DNA of 64,000 bases from Paraburkholderia xenovorans LB400. Its GTDB lineage: Bacteria > Pseudomonadota > Gammaproteobacteria > Burkholderiales > Burkholderiaceae. Location: NCBI RefSeq assembly GCF_000013645.1, contig NC_007952.1, forward strand, positions 3,162,001-3,226,000, read 5' to 3'. Below are positions 15,938 through 25,232 of this stretch, in pieces. Each line of letters begins with the position of its first letter. The stretch's first letter is position 1. A model generated the notes under the pieces. The model was given only the letters and a program-made list of their open reading frames with translations. It had not been told where the DNA came from and did no database searches. Made by a program: the position numbers and the translations under genes.

Positions 15938-17650
15938 ATGACCGATCACGACTCCAACCTGCCGCCGAACGCCATCAACGCCACCAACGCCGACCACACC
16001 CCTGACGCGCCCGACGATCCCGACCGCCGCCGGATTCTCACCGGCCTGGCGGCGGTCGGTCTCGGCCTGGCGCTGAGCGGCTGTAAAACCGACCAGAGCC
16101 TGTCAAGCGACGGCGCGCCGCGCAGCGCCGCCGACCTGCGCCTCGACGCCGCGCTGCGCGATCAGGTCAGGCACATCGTGGTGATCTATGCGGAGAACCG
16201 CAGCTTCGCCAACCTGTACGGCAACTTCCCCGGCGTTCAACATCCGCTCGATGCCGTGAGCGCCGAGCGCTATCTGCAACTCGACCGCGACGGCAAGACG
16301 CCGCTGCCGCGCTTGCCAGCCATTTGGGGCGGCCTCGTGCCGCAAGCGCAGGAAGTGGACGGCAAGCGCTACATGATCGGCCAGAAAGACATCGTCAATC
16401 TACGCAACGGCCCGTTTCATATCGCCGACGCGCAGGGTGCGCCGCTGCCGACCGGCGTGATCACGCGCGATCTCGTGCACCGCTTCTATCAGAACCAGAT
16501 GCAGATCAACGCCGGCCGCAACAACCAGTTCGCCGCGTGGGGCGATTCCGGCGGCCTGGTGATGGGCCATTACCGTAATTCCGCCGACACGCTGCGTCTG
16601 TGGAATCTTGCGCAGCAGTACACGCTGTGCGACAACTTTTTCATGGCGGCCTTTGGCGGCTCGTGGCTGAATCATATCTTTCTGATCTCGGCGCGGGCGC
16701 CGTTCTATCCCGACATTCAGAACAGTCCGGCAAAGAAGATGGTGTCGGTGGTTGAAGGCGACGATCCGGCCGGCACGCGGCTCAAGCAGGCCGAAGACTC
16801 GCCCGCCTCCGCACTCGACGGTCCGCCGAAGTTCGTCAACGACGGCGCGTTCACCGCCGACGGCTATGCCGTCAACACGATGGCGCCGCCGTATCAGCCG
16901 AGCAACGTGCGGCCGGCCGAAGGCGGCAATCCGGCCTTTGCGGACCTGTCGAATCCGCGCGTGCTGCCGCCGCAGAATTACGCGACGATCGGCGACCGGC
17001 TGACGGACAAAGGTGTCGATTGGGCGTGGTACAGCGGCGCGTGGCAGTACGCATTGGAGCATCAGGATACCGGCGCGGTGCCCGACTTCCAGTATCACCA
17101 CCAGCCGTTCAACTACTTCGCCAATTACGCGCCAGGCACGGCGGCGCGGCGCCGGTATCTGCGCGACGGCGGCCTCGGCAACGACGCGTCGACCAACCGT
17201 CTGATCGCGGATATCGATGCGGGACGTTTGCCTTCGGTCACGTTCTACAAGCCGCAAGGCGATCTGAACATGCATGCGGGCTACGCGAACGTCGAATCAG
17301 GCGACCGTCATATCGCGACGGTCATCGAACATATTCAACGCGGCCCGCAGTGGGCGAACACGGTCGTGATCGTGACCGTCGACGAGAACGGCGGCTGGTG
17401 GGATCCGGTCTCGCCGCCGAAGGGCGACCGCTGGGGTCCGGGTTCGCGGATTCCTGCATTGGTCATATCGCCGCTGGCGAAGAAAGGTTATGTCGACCAC
17501 ACCGTGTACGACACCAATTCGATTCTTCGACTGATCAGCCGGGTGCATGGCCTCGCGCCGCTCGACGGCGTGGTGGCGCGCGATCGCGCATTCGCGAGCA
17601 ATGGGCTCGCGCCGTTGGGGGATTTGACGGCGTCCCTGGATCTGGCCTGA
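15938..17650 (+). CDS. AcpA-like phosphatase/phosphoesterase, exported
   Basis: This 570-residue protein belongs to the phosphoesterase family that contains acid phosphatase AcpA and bacterial phospholipase C. The N-terminal catalytic block IVVIYAENRSFANLYGNFPG is present, and the C-terminal block has TVDENGGWWDPVSPP and ALVISPLAKKGYVDHTVYD. Residues 28-50 (DRRRILTGLAAVGLG then LALSGC) form a leader with paired Arg and a lipobox-like Cys, suggesting Tat export and perhaps lipidation. It hydrolyses phosphomonoesters or phospholipid headgroups by family. It stands alone between short genes. Confidence 0.88.
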   Translation: MTDHDSNLPPNAINATNADHTPDAPDDPDRRRILTGLAAVGLGLALSGCKTDQSLSSDGAPRSAADLRLDAALRDQVRHIVVIYAENRSFANLYGNFPGVQHPLDAVSAERYLQLDRDGKTPLPRLPAIWGGLVPQAQEVDGKRYMIGQKDIVNLRNGPFHIADAQGAPLPTGVITRDLVHRFYQNQMQINAGRNNQFAAWGDSGGLVMGHYRNSADTLRLWNLAQQYTLCDNFFMAAFGGSWLNHIFLISARAPFYPDIQNSPAKKMVSVVEGDDPAGTRLKQAEDSPASALDGPPKFVNDGAFTADGYAVNTMAPPYQPSNVRPAEGGNPAFADLSNPRVLPPQNYATIGDRLTDKGVDWAWYSGAWQYALEHQDTGAVPDFQYHHQPFNYFANYAPGTAARRRYLRDGGLGNDASTNRLIADIDAGRLPSVTFYKPQGDLNMHAGYANVESGDRHIATVIEHIQRGPQWANTVVIVTVDENGGWWDPVSPPKGDRWGPGSRIPALVISPLAKKGYVDHTVYDTNSILRLISRVHGLAPLDGVVARDRAFASNGLAPLGDLTASLDLA

Positions 17651-17752
17651 GGGTTGTGACTTCGTGCCCGATCGTCATAGCTTTTGCCTTGCATAACACG
17701 CGCTGCGGCATAGACTGATAAAGCACCACTTCGCAATTTGTACGGAACTGCC

Positions 17753-18112
17753 ATGCGACTGACCATCCTTATCAACGGTTCGGATCCCACCGTCAGCCAC
17801 GACTACGCTGTCTTATGGCTCGATACCGACGAACATCGGTGGTCGAGAGAGGCGCATCAAGGGATCGATCTGCCACCGTGGGGCGAACTGCGCGACGACA
17901 ACGGCGTGACGATGCTTTGTGCGCCGAGTACGGACGCACCGCTGTGCACGCTGCGTGGCTTGCACGTGGACCGCAAACAGCGCGTGAGCGCCGCGCAAGG
18001 CGCCGCGGCATGGACAGCCCTGCCGACGCGCGCGCCCACCAGCGGCTTCTGGCGTCTCCAGGCAGTGGACCGCCAAACGGTCCGCGCCGAAAACAGCGTG
18101 TTCGGCAATTAG
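17753..18112 (+). CDS. Small hypothetical protein
   Basis: This 119-residue protein starts at the ATG at 17753 (MRLTILINGSD); another in-frame ATG at 17738 adds five residues. It is soluble, with Trp-rich short motifs (VLWLDTDEHRW, SGFWRLQAVDRQ). No domain was recognised. It is about 100 bp after the phosphatase gene and is followed by two terminator-like hairpins. Confidence 0.65.
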   Translation: MRLTILINGSDPTVSHDYAVLWLDTDEHRWSREAHQGIDLPPWGELRDDNGVTMLCAPSTDAPLCTLRGLHVDRKQRVSAAQGAAAWTALPTRAPTSGFWRLQAVDRQTVRAENSVFGN

Positions 18113-18140
18113 GTTTCAGCGCTCATTTTCTTACCGGTCG

Positions 18141-18180
18141 AAATTGCCGCGCGTGAGAGGCCACTCATGCGCGGCAATTT
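18141..18180. terminator. Perfect 12-bp inverted repeat, likely terminator
   Basis: AAATTGCCGCGC at 18141-18152 pairs perfectly with GCGCGGCAATTT at 18169-18180 around a 16-base loop. It starts 29 bp after the stop of the gene at 17753-18112. The A/T ends make it a possible terminator in either direction. Confidence 0.65.
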
Positions 18181-18273
18181 GGCACGTGCGTTCGCTCTGC
18201 ATCAAGAAGTTCTCGCGCGCGAATTTAAGGCCGCCTTAAGTTTGCGCACGTAGAGTTGTAACTCCACGCATTA

Positions 18274-18302
18274 GGGTCGCTGCAAAGCGGCCCATTTTTT
18301 TT
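18274..18302 (+). terminator. Classic Rho-independent terminator
   Basis: GGGTCGCT at 18274-18281 pairs with AGCGGCCC at 18286-18293 through a GCAA tetraloop (one T-G pair), followed by eight T at 18295-18302. It lies 160 bp past the last stop codon and after another hairpin. It may therefore end an untranslated RNA from 18190-18300, which also holds the small dyads TTAAGG/CCTTAA (18225-18239) and GAGTT/AACTC. Confidence 0.8.
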
Positions 18303-18411
18303 GTGCGAATCCGCTCATCCCTCCAGTGCTTTTCCTCCGCGTTTTTCACGTCGCGCGATACGGGCTCGCAACGCTATACTTGCGCGCCCCCATCCCTCGA
18401 CTGAATGACAC

Positions 18412-18765
18412 ATGAAGAAGTGGTTTGCCTGTCTGTTGTTAGCCGTTGCCGCTCACGCGAGCGCCGCGCCTTCCTGCACCCAATTCACGCCGAATGCGCA
18501 ATGGCCGGTTCTGAGCAATCAGAAGATGGCGCCGAAAACGCGCATGCTTTGCTATAGCGATTTCGCGGTTCTGCATTCGGGTATTACGCACGGTCCGCTG
18601 TGGTCCGCGGAGCATCTCACGCGCGACCATATCGAAGCGGCCAAAGATATGGTGCGCACCAACAAGTTCTTTGAAGACGCCCGCTTGCCGGACGGCGAAG
18701 GTGCCACGCTGGCGGACTACAAGCGCAGCGGATTCGATCGCGGTCACCTCCAATACCCGGCGTAA
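18412..18765 (+). pseudogene. DNA/RNA non-specific endonuclease, 3'-truncated
   Basis: This 117-residue frame has a clear signal peptide (MKKWFACLLLAVAAHASA) and matches the start of secreted His-Asn-His-type DNA/RNA non-specific endonucleases. It ends four residues after the catalytic FDRGHL motif with an unrelated QYPA and a stop. Family members need about 100 more residues, including the metal-binding Asn, so the product should be inactive. Homology seems to break near 18749. The sequence beyond is of lower GC and unrelated, so foreign DNA or a rearrangement has cut the gene. The 3' half was not found in the window. Confidence 0.75.
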
Positions 18766-18968
18766 ATCATACTCAGTCAATAACTACAGGCTGATCGGTA
18801 GAGTACCTATACTCCAACTACTATACTCAATCTTAGTTGCTGGCCACCTCGCGCCGGACATCGGCTTGAGTTCTTCTTCCACGATAGCCGGCGAGATACC
18901 CCGTCGAACTGATGAGGTCGCGGCTAGTTGTACCGTTGCATAACGGACGACGGCTCCGACGGCTCCGT

Positions 18969-19823
18969 TTAACTACAAGTGAGCGTCGTGAATTCCACTT
19001 TTCGCCGGTACTGACTTGGCGTGACGCCCTGCTGGCACAGAAAAAAACGCGTGAAATTGCCCGGCGAGTCGAATCCGAGGTGGCGGGCTATGTCATGGAT
19101 GGCAGTGTCTGTCGCGGCAAGACTGTCGATTGATGCTTCCATTCGCAACATGCTGCCGAATGTCGCAGGCGTCATGCCAATCTGTTTGCGAAACAGATGG
19201 AAAAAGTGCGGACGAGACAAGCCGACCGAGCTGGCAATTTCGTCGAAATCCAGCGCTACTCCGCCGCGGGACTTCATCTCATCGAGCGACTGACGGATTC
19301 TCGCGTCATAAGCTAAACTGCCCATTAGCTGGCACTCGAGCAACTCCTTCCAACGAGTGCCGACGCAGGCCAGTTCGATAATTGTCCGGACTATCAGATC
19401 CTCGACCACGCGCGAACCTGTCGACTCTCGGCCCGTGAGCAAATCGAGAAGGTCCGCCCTCAATCCCGCCAGCTTGCTTCCCAAAGCTAGAATGGGTTGA
19501 GAAAAAAATTTCGGATGCGCGCTACAGGAAAACCGCGTGTCTACCTTTCGAAGCCATTGTGGTTCTAGATACAGCGCTAGAAGAACGGTCGATGGGGCGT
19601 CGCGGTTATGGTTGTAAAAATGTGGTTCCCATGCGTTGACCAGCAGCACATTGTCATCGGACAGGTAATGCTCGAGTTCGCGGACGCCGAACAGGATATC
19701 GACGCCTCCAATCTTGAATACGACGTGGCAGACACGGTGCGCGTGCACGGCCATAGTCCTGTCAAGCAGCAAGAGGGCTACACGACCGAAAGCACCGTGA
19801 ATGATCCTCAGCGGCTCTGACAT
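18969..19823 (-). CDS. AraC-family transcriptional regulator
   Basis: This 284-residue protein has an N-terminal AraC-type sensing domain and two C-terminal helix-turn-helix units: EIASSVGLSRPHFFHLFRK and IARHLGFDSPGNFTRFFL, followed by GVTPSQYRR. This is the usual AraC DNA-binding layout. No obvious target gene is adjacent: upstream is about 490 bp without a gene, and downstream is the junction with the truncated nuclease. It lies in accessory DNA with mixed codon use. Confidence 0.88.
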   Translation of the reverse strand: MSEPLRIIHGAFGRVALLLLDRTMAVHAHRVCHVVFKIGGVDILFGVRELEHYLSDDNVLLVNAWEPHFYNHNRDAPSTVLLALYLEPQWLRKVDTRFSCSAHPKFFSQPILALGSKLAGLRADLLDLLTGRESTGSRVVEDLIVRTIIELACVGTRWKELLECQLMGSLAYDARIRQSLDEMKSRGGVALDFDEIASSVGLSRPHFFHLFRKQIGMTPATFGSMLRMEASIDSLAATDTAIHDIARHLGFDSPGNFTRFFLCQQGVTPSQYRRKVEFTTLTCS

Positions 19824-20313
19824 CGTAATTGTCTCCTGCCTAACTGCGTTTCCGCCGTTGGATACAGTGTGGTGCGGTCCGTTGGCTCGGTGCGAGCTCG
19901 CAGATGTTGTACTTTCCAGTTCCCGACCTAGCCACGCAATGATAGGCCATCTGATTAGATGGCGGTCAGTGTAGCGATCCCTGTTTTGGGATACTTATGG
20001 AAGCGGCCTGCCGTCACATGAATGGCCGATCGCGGCCGCCCGTTGTGCGATCGCACACTCTACGAAGATCCCATGAGATTCCACGACTATGCGCTGAAAT
20101 CTCGCTGAAAAGCGCCCGCAGGCCGAAGCCTGCAGGCAAATCTCCATCCCTTCAAAAAAAATGGAGAGGATGCCTTATTTCTGTTTCGCTTGTCAGCGGC
20201 ACCAGCCCTCGCGTCATTCTGAAAATCACGTCACGCTGCATTCGTGGAGCGTGCCGAGAATGTCGTGCTCCTCGGACCCAGCGGGCACGAGACATAATGC
20301 TCACCTCCCTATG
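19824..20313. other. Gene-free accessory DNA with two small dyads
   Basis: No convincing gene was seen in this 490-bp gap. It contains a perfect hairpin GCAGGC-CGAA-GCCTGC (20118-20133) and a dyad TCTCCAT (20141-20147)/ATGGAGA (20161-20167) flanking an A run. These could be a terminator or the worn end of a mobile element; neither can be proved from the sequence. Confidence 0.5.
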
Positions 20314-22374
20314 TCATTGAAGATCAATGGATAATTGATTTGAGTTATCTGATTGCGGACGGTCCGCAGCCCGTCGCGCCAGATAATTGTCGACGTCCAC
20401 CTGCTGGATGATCCATGGCGCACCCAGACAAGCCTGTGACGCCGGCAACCTCCCGACTCGAATCAGGCGGATGACGGTTGGCGCACTGATACCCAGCAGG
20501 GTGGCTACTTCTGTAACCGTCAGTTCGTGGCGCTCCTGCCGTTCGCCTTCGCGATATGCAGGGATTCGATGGTCCTTCCGCAGCGTGCAGATTCGCGCAG
20601 CGGTCCAGGTGTGGCCCTTCGCCGTCCGTTTGCCCAGTCGATTGATGACCGCCGCTACGCCTTGATCTGCCAACGTTCTCGCCAACGCGCGAACGATGTC
20701 TATCGTTGCGACATCGGTGGCCCAGCGATGCTCACCTGTGTGGTTCTTCTCGAACACGATCTCGGTGTGATCGCCTCCTTGCCAATGCACGAGTGCACGA
20801 ATCGTGTCGTCCTGCTTTGTGGCAACGATCTCCTTGACGACCGTCCTAAGAATGCGTTTCTTGATCTCGACCGAACTGGCCGGGTGGTGCCATAGCCGGG
20901 GCAGGTCTTCACCGAGTCGCAGAAGTTCATCACGCGCGCCCGCACTCAGCGCCCTCGATGACTGTTCGCGCAGGAGGTCGAGCTCGGTCTGTATTTGCAC
21001 CTGCGTCTTCAGCGTTTCATTCCACCGTCGCTCAAGTTCCGCCGCAACCAGCCGGTTCTCAGGATCAATCGCATCATATTGCCGACGTGCTCGCGCAGCT
21101 TCATACCGCGCCTGTTCAAGCGCCAGCTCCTTGTGCCGCACGCGTTCGTCCTGCTCTGTTCGTGCACGCTCAATGGCCTCGAGTGATGCACGAATACCTA
21201 ACGGTTGAAGTTGGCGCAAAACTTCTTCAGTAACGCGTTGATCAACACGAACCGCACCAAACGAAATGCAGCGAGGGCCACCATGATTGATCATGCTGCC
21301 CTGACAGTTGTACCGCGCGACGGTGCCTTTGGTGCCAGAATACGCAACGTGCAGCTTGCGCCCGCAGTGACCGCAACGAAGCAGTCCCGCCAGGAGCGAG
21401 CTCCCGCGCTTGACAGCGCCGCGGACCATGCTGCCCTTCATGTTCGCGTTATTGGTAATCAATTTGCGGTTCGCCTCGTACTCGTCCCAGCTAATGTAGC
21501 CCGCGTGGTGCTCGATGATCAAGGCCTGCCATTCCTCGCGCTGAAGGGGGGTGCCCGCAAACACTCGCTTGCGTCCGTTCACAATGCGAGCAATAGTCCG
21601 GGTCTTGCCAAACGCGTATGCGCCGCCATAAATCGGATTCGTCAGGATGTGCAGAAGGGTGTTATAGACGGGAAGCTTCCATACAATGTGGCGACCGTCC
21701 AGGCCGTAGTTCACCGCGGGTAGCTCAATGCATTCCTGTCGAATCCATAGGAGGACCTGCCTGACGCTACCAAACTCGCGAAACTTCCGGAACGCCAGAT
21801 CGAGCGCTTCCCGGACGCGGGTATCAGGATCCTTCTCGATACGATTTCCTTGTGCACGCACATAACCGATTGGCACCGACGTGAACAGTTCACCGCGTTT
21901 GGCTTTCTGATCAAGAGCCGCCTGTGAGCGTTGGCGAAACGTCGAAAGCTCCATCTCGGAAAGCGTGCCCTTCATGCCTAACAGGAGGCGATCGTTAGGC
22001 TGTCTCGGATCGTAAATTCCATCTTCGTCAATCAGCAGGCATCCTACAAGACGGCAGAATTCCAGAAGCGTGTGCCAGTCACGACCATTGCGCGCAAGAC
22101 GCGACGCTTCGATGCAGAATACGGCACCCACTTCGCCGCTGCACAGTGCCACCAATAGGCGCTCGAATCCGGGACGATGATTGCCAGAGCCTGAGCGACC
22201 CAGGTCGTCATCGATAACCGTCGCATCTGGCCAGCCAAGTCCGCGTGCGCGATCGGCAAGCCCGTATTGGCGCAACTGGCTCTCGCGATTGTGGTGGACC
22301 TGATCCAGCGTTGACTGACGGACGTACACGTATGCACGACGGGAAAGGTGTTCAGCGCCGATCTTGCTCATCAC
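20314..22374 (-). CDS. Large serine recombinase
   Basis: This 686-residue recombinase has a catalytic N-terminal resolvase domain: YVYVRQST with the nucleophile Ser, IDDDLGRSGSG, and EASRLARNGRDW. A recombinase domain follows, then a zinc ribbon (LLRCGHCGRKL ... C), a long coiled coil (about residues 395-470), and a C-terminal helix-turn-helix (TVTEVATLLGISAPTVIRLI) of excisionase type that is unusual for integrases. Starts GTG 22374 and ATG 22371 are both possible. It probably moves a genetic element; no flanking att repeats were identified. The arrangement with small upstream ORFs recurs beside such recombinases. Confidence 0.9.
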   Translation of the reverse strand: MMSKIGAEHLSRRAYVYVRQSTLDQVHHNRESQLRQYGLADRARGLGWPDATVIDDDLGRSGSGNHRPGFERLLVALCSGEVGAVFCIEASRLARNGRDWHTLLEFCRLVGCLLIDEDGIYDPRQPNDRLLLGMKGTLSEMELSTFRQRSQAALDQKAKRGELFTSVPIGYVRAQGNRIEKDPDTRVREALDLAFRKFREFGSVRQVLLWIRQECIELPAVNYGLDGRHIVWKLPVYNTLLHILTNPIYGGAYAFGKTRTIARIVNGRKRVFAGTPLQREEWQALIIEHHAGYISWDEYEANRKLITNNANMKGSMVRGAVKRGSSLLAGLLRCGHCGRKLHVAYSGTKGTVARYNCQGSMINHGGPRCISFGAVRVDQRVTEEVLRQLQPLGIRASLEAIERARTEQDERVRHKELALEQARYEAARARRQYDAIDPENRLVAAELERRWNETLKTQVQIQTELDLLREQSSRALSAGARDELLRLGEDLPRLWHHPASSVEIKKRILRTVVKEIVATKQDDTIRALVHWQGGDHTEIVFEKNHTGEHRWATDVATIDIVRALARTLADQGVAAVINRLGKRTAKGHTWTAARICTLRKDHRIPAYREGERQERHELTVTEVATLLGISAPTVIRLIRVGRLPASQACLGAPWIIQQVDVDNYLARRAADRPQSDNSNQLSIDLQ

Positions 22375-22519
22375 GCGCCTCCGCTTCGATGACGTCGATC
22401 AACGCGAACATCAGCAGCGCCAGTTGCGTCACCAGTTCGGCTTGCATCTCCTCTGATACTAACGCCTCCGGCACAGTTTCCTCGAACAGATCCTTCTGCC
22501 TCGTCATCTGGTTGCGCAT
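22352..22519 (-). CDS. Small protein overlapping the recombinase start
   Basis: This is a 55-residue frame, MRNQMTRQKDLFEETVPEAL onward, rich in acidic residues and helical. It is preceded by an excellent ribosome site, GGAGGCAAAG. It overlaps the first 23 bases of the recombinase gene in another frame. The composition and ribosome site argue that it is translated in preference to the competing frame at 22371-22787. Function unknown; a recombinase accessory factor is possible. Confidence 0.5.
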   Translation of the reverse strand: MRNQMTRQKDLFEETVPEALVSEEMQAELVTQLALLMFALIDVIEAEARDEQDRR

Positions 22520-22787
22520 CTTTGCCTCCCTCAGGTGTTACCGCCGCAAAGCACGATAACGCCGTGTCGACCAGGCGCAGAAGCTCGATCAGCACTGCAT
22601 GAGGCAATTCCGGCTTGACGACGACAGACATGCGGGCAGCATCCTCGCCCGCCATCCACGGCGGAAGATGCGTCAGAGTGCCATCGTGCTGCCTGATAGT
22701 CAGATACGACTCGCCCCGGCAATTGTTCATCCCGATGACGGTTATCCGTTCACCGCAGCGAGGGTGGAACGGATAGCGGATGATCAC
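22371..22787 (-). CDS. Small DUF5372-like protein upstream of the recombinase, possibly frameshifted
   Basis: The convincing part begins VIIRYPFHPRCGERITVIG and runs to LLRLVDTALSCFA, resembling the small proteins (RYPFHP start) found upstream of serine recombinases. After that the frame becomes low-complexity Gly/Asp/Arg and overlaps the 55-residue gene, which suggests the natural stop was lost by a one-base change; a TAA and a TGA stand in the next frame at that point. GTG 22787 is used as start. The frame continues to 22874, but that extension is antisense to the IstB fragment. Confidence 0.4.
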   Translation of the reverse strand: MIIRYPFHPRCGERITVIGMNNCRGESYLTIRQHDGTLTHLPPWMAGEDAARMSVVVKPELPHAVLIELLRLVDTALSCFAAVTPEGGKDAQPDDEAEGSVRGNCAGGVSIRGDASRTGDATGAADVRVDRRHRSGGA

Positions 22788-22816
22788 ATCATCGCAACGA
22801 TGATGGGCAGTGTGTA

Positions 22817-23023
22817 GTGGGTTCGACTGGCGTTGGTAAAACCCATCTTGCTGTCGCGCCTGGATATCGTGCAACGCAGGCCGGGTTTCGCACGCGCTTC
22901 ATTACCGCTACCGATCTGCTGATGCAATTGACGACAGCGTTGCGCCGTAACCAGCTAGAGGAAACTATCAAGCGGATCACGAAGCCCTACAAGCTTCTGA
23001 TCATTGACGAGATGGGATACCTA
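22817..23023 (+). pseudogene. IstB (IS21 helper ATPase) fragment
   Basis: About 69 residues of an IstB ATP-binding protein remain: GSTGVGKTHLAVA (Walker A) through KLLIIDEMGYL (Walker B). Both ends are missing. The left end abuts the recombinase-associated gene, and the right end stops at the start of the IS66 transposase. It is a relic of an IS21-family element broken by later insertion or deletion. Confidence 0.8.
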
Positions 23024-24672
23024 AACTCCCTGCATGGCATCCAGCGACGCTACGTTTCCAGACGATATCGAGGCCTTGAAGGCTCTCCTGCTCGCGCGTG
23101 AGGCGGCGTTACGTGAGCACGAAGGCGAGCTCACGGATCTACGCGACACTGTAACGATGCTCCAGAAGACACTCTCCGACCGGGCGCTCGAGATCGATCA
23201 CCTGAAGCTGTGGATCGCGAAGCTCCAGCGCATGCAGTTCGGGCGCAAGTCGGAGAAGATTGATCGCCAGATCGAGCAACTGGAATTGCGTCTCGAAGAT
23301 CTGCAGGCCGACGATGGCGCGGCGACGGTCGACGCACCGACAAGGCCCCGCCCAGAAACCGGCAAGCCGACAGGACGCAAGCCACTTCCCGAACATCTGC
23401 CGCGCGAAGACGTTGTACATCAGCCCGAGGACGCGTGCTGTCCACAATGCGGCGGCGCGCTTGGCGACCTCGGCGAGGACGTTTCCGAGCAACTCGACTA
23501 TGTACCGGGGCATTGGCGAGTGATTCGTCACCGCCGACCCAAGAAGGCCCGTACGTGTTGCGACTGCATCGTGCAGGCGGCTGCACCCAATCGGCCAATC
23601 GATCGCGGCATGCCCGGTCCCGGGTTGCTCGCCCATGTTCTGGTCGCCAAATTCTGTGACCACCTTCCCCTGTACCGACAGTCAGTGATCTATGCGCGCG
23701 ACGGCGTGGAACTCAGCCGTTCGACACTCGCGGACTGGGTCGGCCAGTGCAGTGCGTTGCTCCAGCCACTCGTAGAGGTCGTTCGCCGGTATGTGATGGC
23801 CGCGTCGAAGATTCACGCGGATGACACGCCGGTACCTGTGCTCGAACCCGGCAATGGCAAGACCCGTACCGCGCGGCTCTGGACGTACGTTCGGGATGAC
23901 CGGCCGGCTGGCTCTAAGGACGCGCCAGCGGTCTGGTTCGCATACAGTCCCACAAGAGCTGGTGAATATCCACAGGCCCATCTGAAGGACTTCAGGGGAA
24001 CGTTGCAGGCCGATGCGTTCGCGGGGTACAACGCGATCTACGAAGGTGGTGATGTGCGTGAGGCTGCATGCATGGCGCACGCACGTCGCAAATTCCACGA
24101 TCTGTTCGTCGCACGGAGGAACGAGGTTAACACTGAGGCGTTGCGCCGGATCGGCGAACTGTACGCAATTGAGGCCGCGATTCGCGGCAAACCACCAGAC
24201 GAACGAAGACGTGTCAGGCAGGAGCAGGCGCGTCCGCTACTCGACGCCTTCGAGATCTGGCTGCGCTCGACATTGGGTACGGTGTCGCAGAAAGGCGATA
24301 CCGCCAAAGCCATCAACTACGCGCTGAATCAGTGAGCAGCGCTCACGCTGCACGTCGATGACGGTGCCGTGGAAATCGACAACAACGCAGCCGAACGCGC
24401 TTTACGTGCCGTCGCTCTCGGCCGAAAAAACTTCCTGCACTTCGGTTCCGACAGCGGCGGCGAACGTGGCGCCGCAATCTATACCCTGGTCGGTACCGCC
24501 AAACTGAATGGCCTTGATCCCGAGGCCTACCTGCGCCACGTCATCGCTCGCATCGCCGAGCACCCTGTCAATCGCGTCGACGAACTGTTGCCATGGGTCG
24601 TCGCCGATCAACTCCACCACGACGTCGCCTGACTCGCCACGCTGTCAAGAACGGTCGCGGTCAGACGGTTAC
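23024..24672 (+). mobile_element. IS66-family element remnant (tnpC part only)
   Basis: Only the tnpC gene of an IS66 element is present; the small tnpA and tnpB genes that normally precede it are absent, replaced by the IstB fragment. The right end is probably near 24672, where the sequence ends in TTAC as expected for IS66 termini that begin GTAA. No matching left inverted repeat is seen, so the element is truncated on the left. Confidence 0.6.
23034..24632 (+). pseudogene. IS66 transposase TnpC interrupted by one in-frame stop
   Basis: The frame 23034-24335 gives 433 residues of IS66 TnpC: a leucine-rich coiled-coil N-terminus, a zinc-finger-like CCPQCGG, and the DDE catalytic region (KIHADDTPVPV, LQADAFAGYN). 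It stops at a TGA (24333-24335) after YALNQ. The same frame then continues at once with AALTLHVDDGAVEIDNNAAE and on to 24632, exactly the expected C-terminus with the catalytic Glu region. IS66 proteins have Trp at this point, so one TGG to TGA change has killed the gene. Confidence 0.9.
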
Positions 24673-25232
24673 GCTTGACCGGTGAGGCGGGAGATTGCGC
24701 CCCGTGCCAGAGCACGATTCGACATGCGCGTTTGCATATCTGATGGTGCTGAGCGCACCGTAATGTGATGTTGTTGACGGCAACCGGGGCGCTTGCGCTG
24801 GGGCATGGAATCTGACGGTATCACGCGATGCCAACCGTATGGGTCCTACCTCGTTTGCAAAGACGGCGACGCGAAGGGCGTCGAATAACCTGACGCTGAC
24901 GGACGCGCCTCAGGGTACCCCCTTGAGGATTTCCACGCCATCGTCACCCGACACGCTGCAGGACACAAAGCTGGATACAGCCACCGAATGGATACAGAGC
25001 GCAATGCAGACTTCGAAGGAAATGCACCGCAACGAGGACTTCCGTCGCGAAGTCTCGAAGAGACTTTTTTAGTCAACCGGTGCCGCACACAACCACCGCA
25101 AATCGCACAAATCGCACGACGGTGGCGCGATGCTCGTGGAGGCCATAAAGCACAAACCCGGCGCTCGGCCGGGTCCGGTTCATTACTCATCTTTACCGCT
25201 GTGGGCCATGAACCCGACGCATGCCCATCGTG
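24673..25232. other. Gene-free junction between the IS66 remnant and the toxin-immunity genes
   Basis: No supportable gene was seen in this 560-bp gap. Short open frames on both strands (for example 24839-25072 plus) have no ribosome site, no recognisable domain and mutually conflicting overlaps. The right end carries the terminator-like hairpin at 25156-25174. Confidence 0.5.
25156..25174 (-). terminator. Likely terminator of the CDI-like operon
   Basis: On the minus strand ACCCGG-CCGAGCG-CCGGGT forms a 6-bp GC-rich stem, followed by TTTGTGCTTT. It lies about 60 bp after the stop of the last immunity gene (25233) and could end the whole minus-strand operon. Confidence 0.5.

Noticed and set aside
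24839..25072. 77-residue plus-strand frame after the IS66 remnant
   Set aside because: No ribosome site or domain; an overlapping minus-strand frame is equally long.
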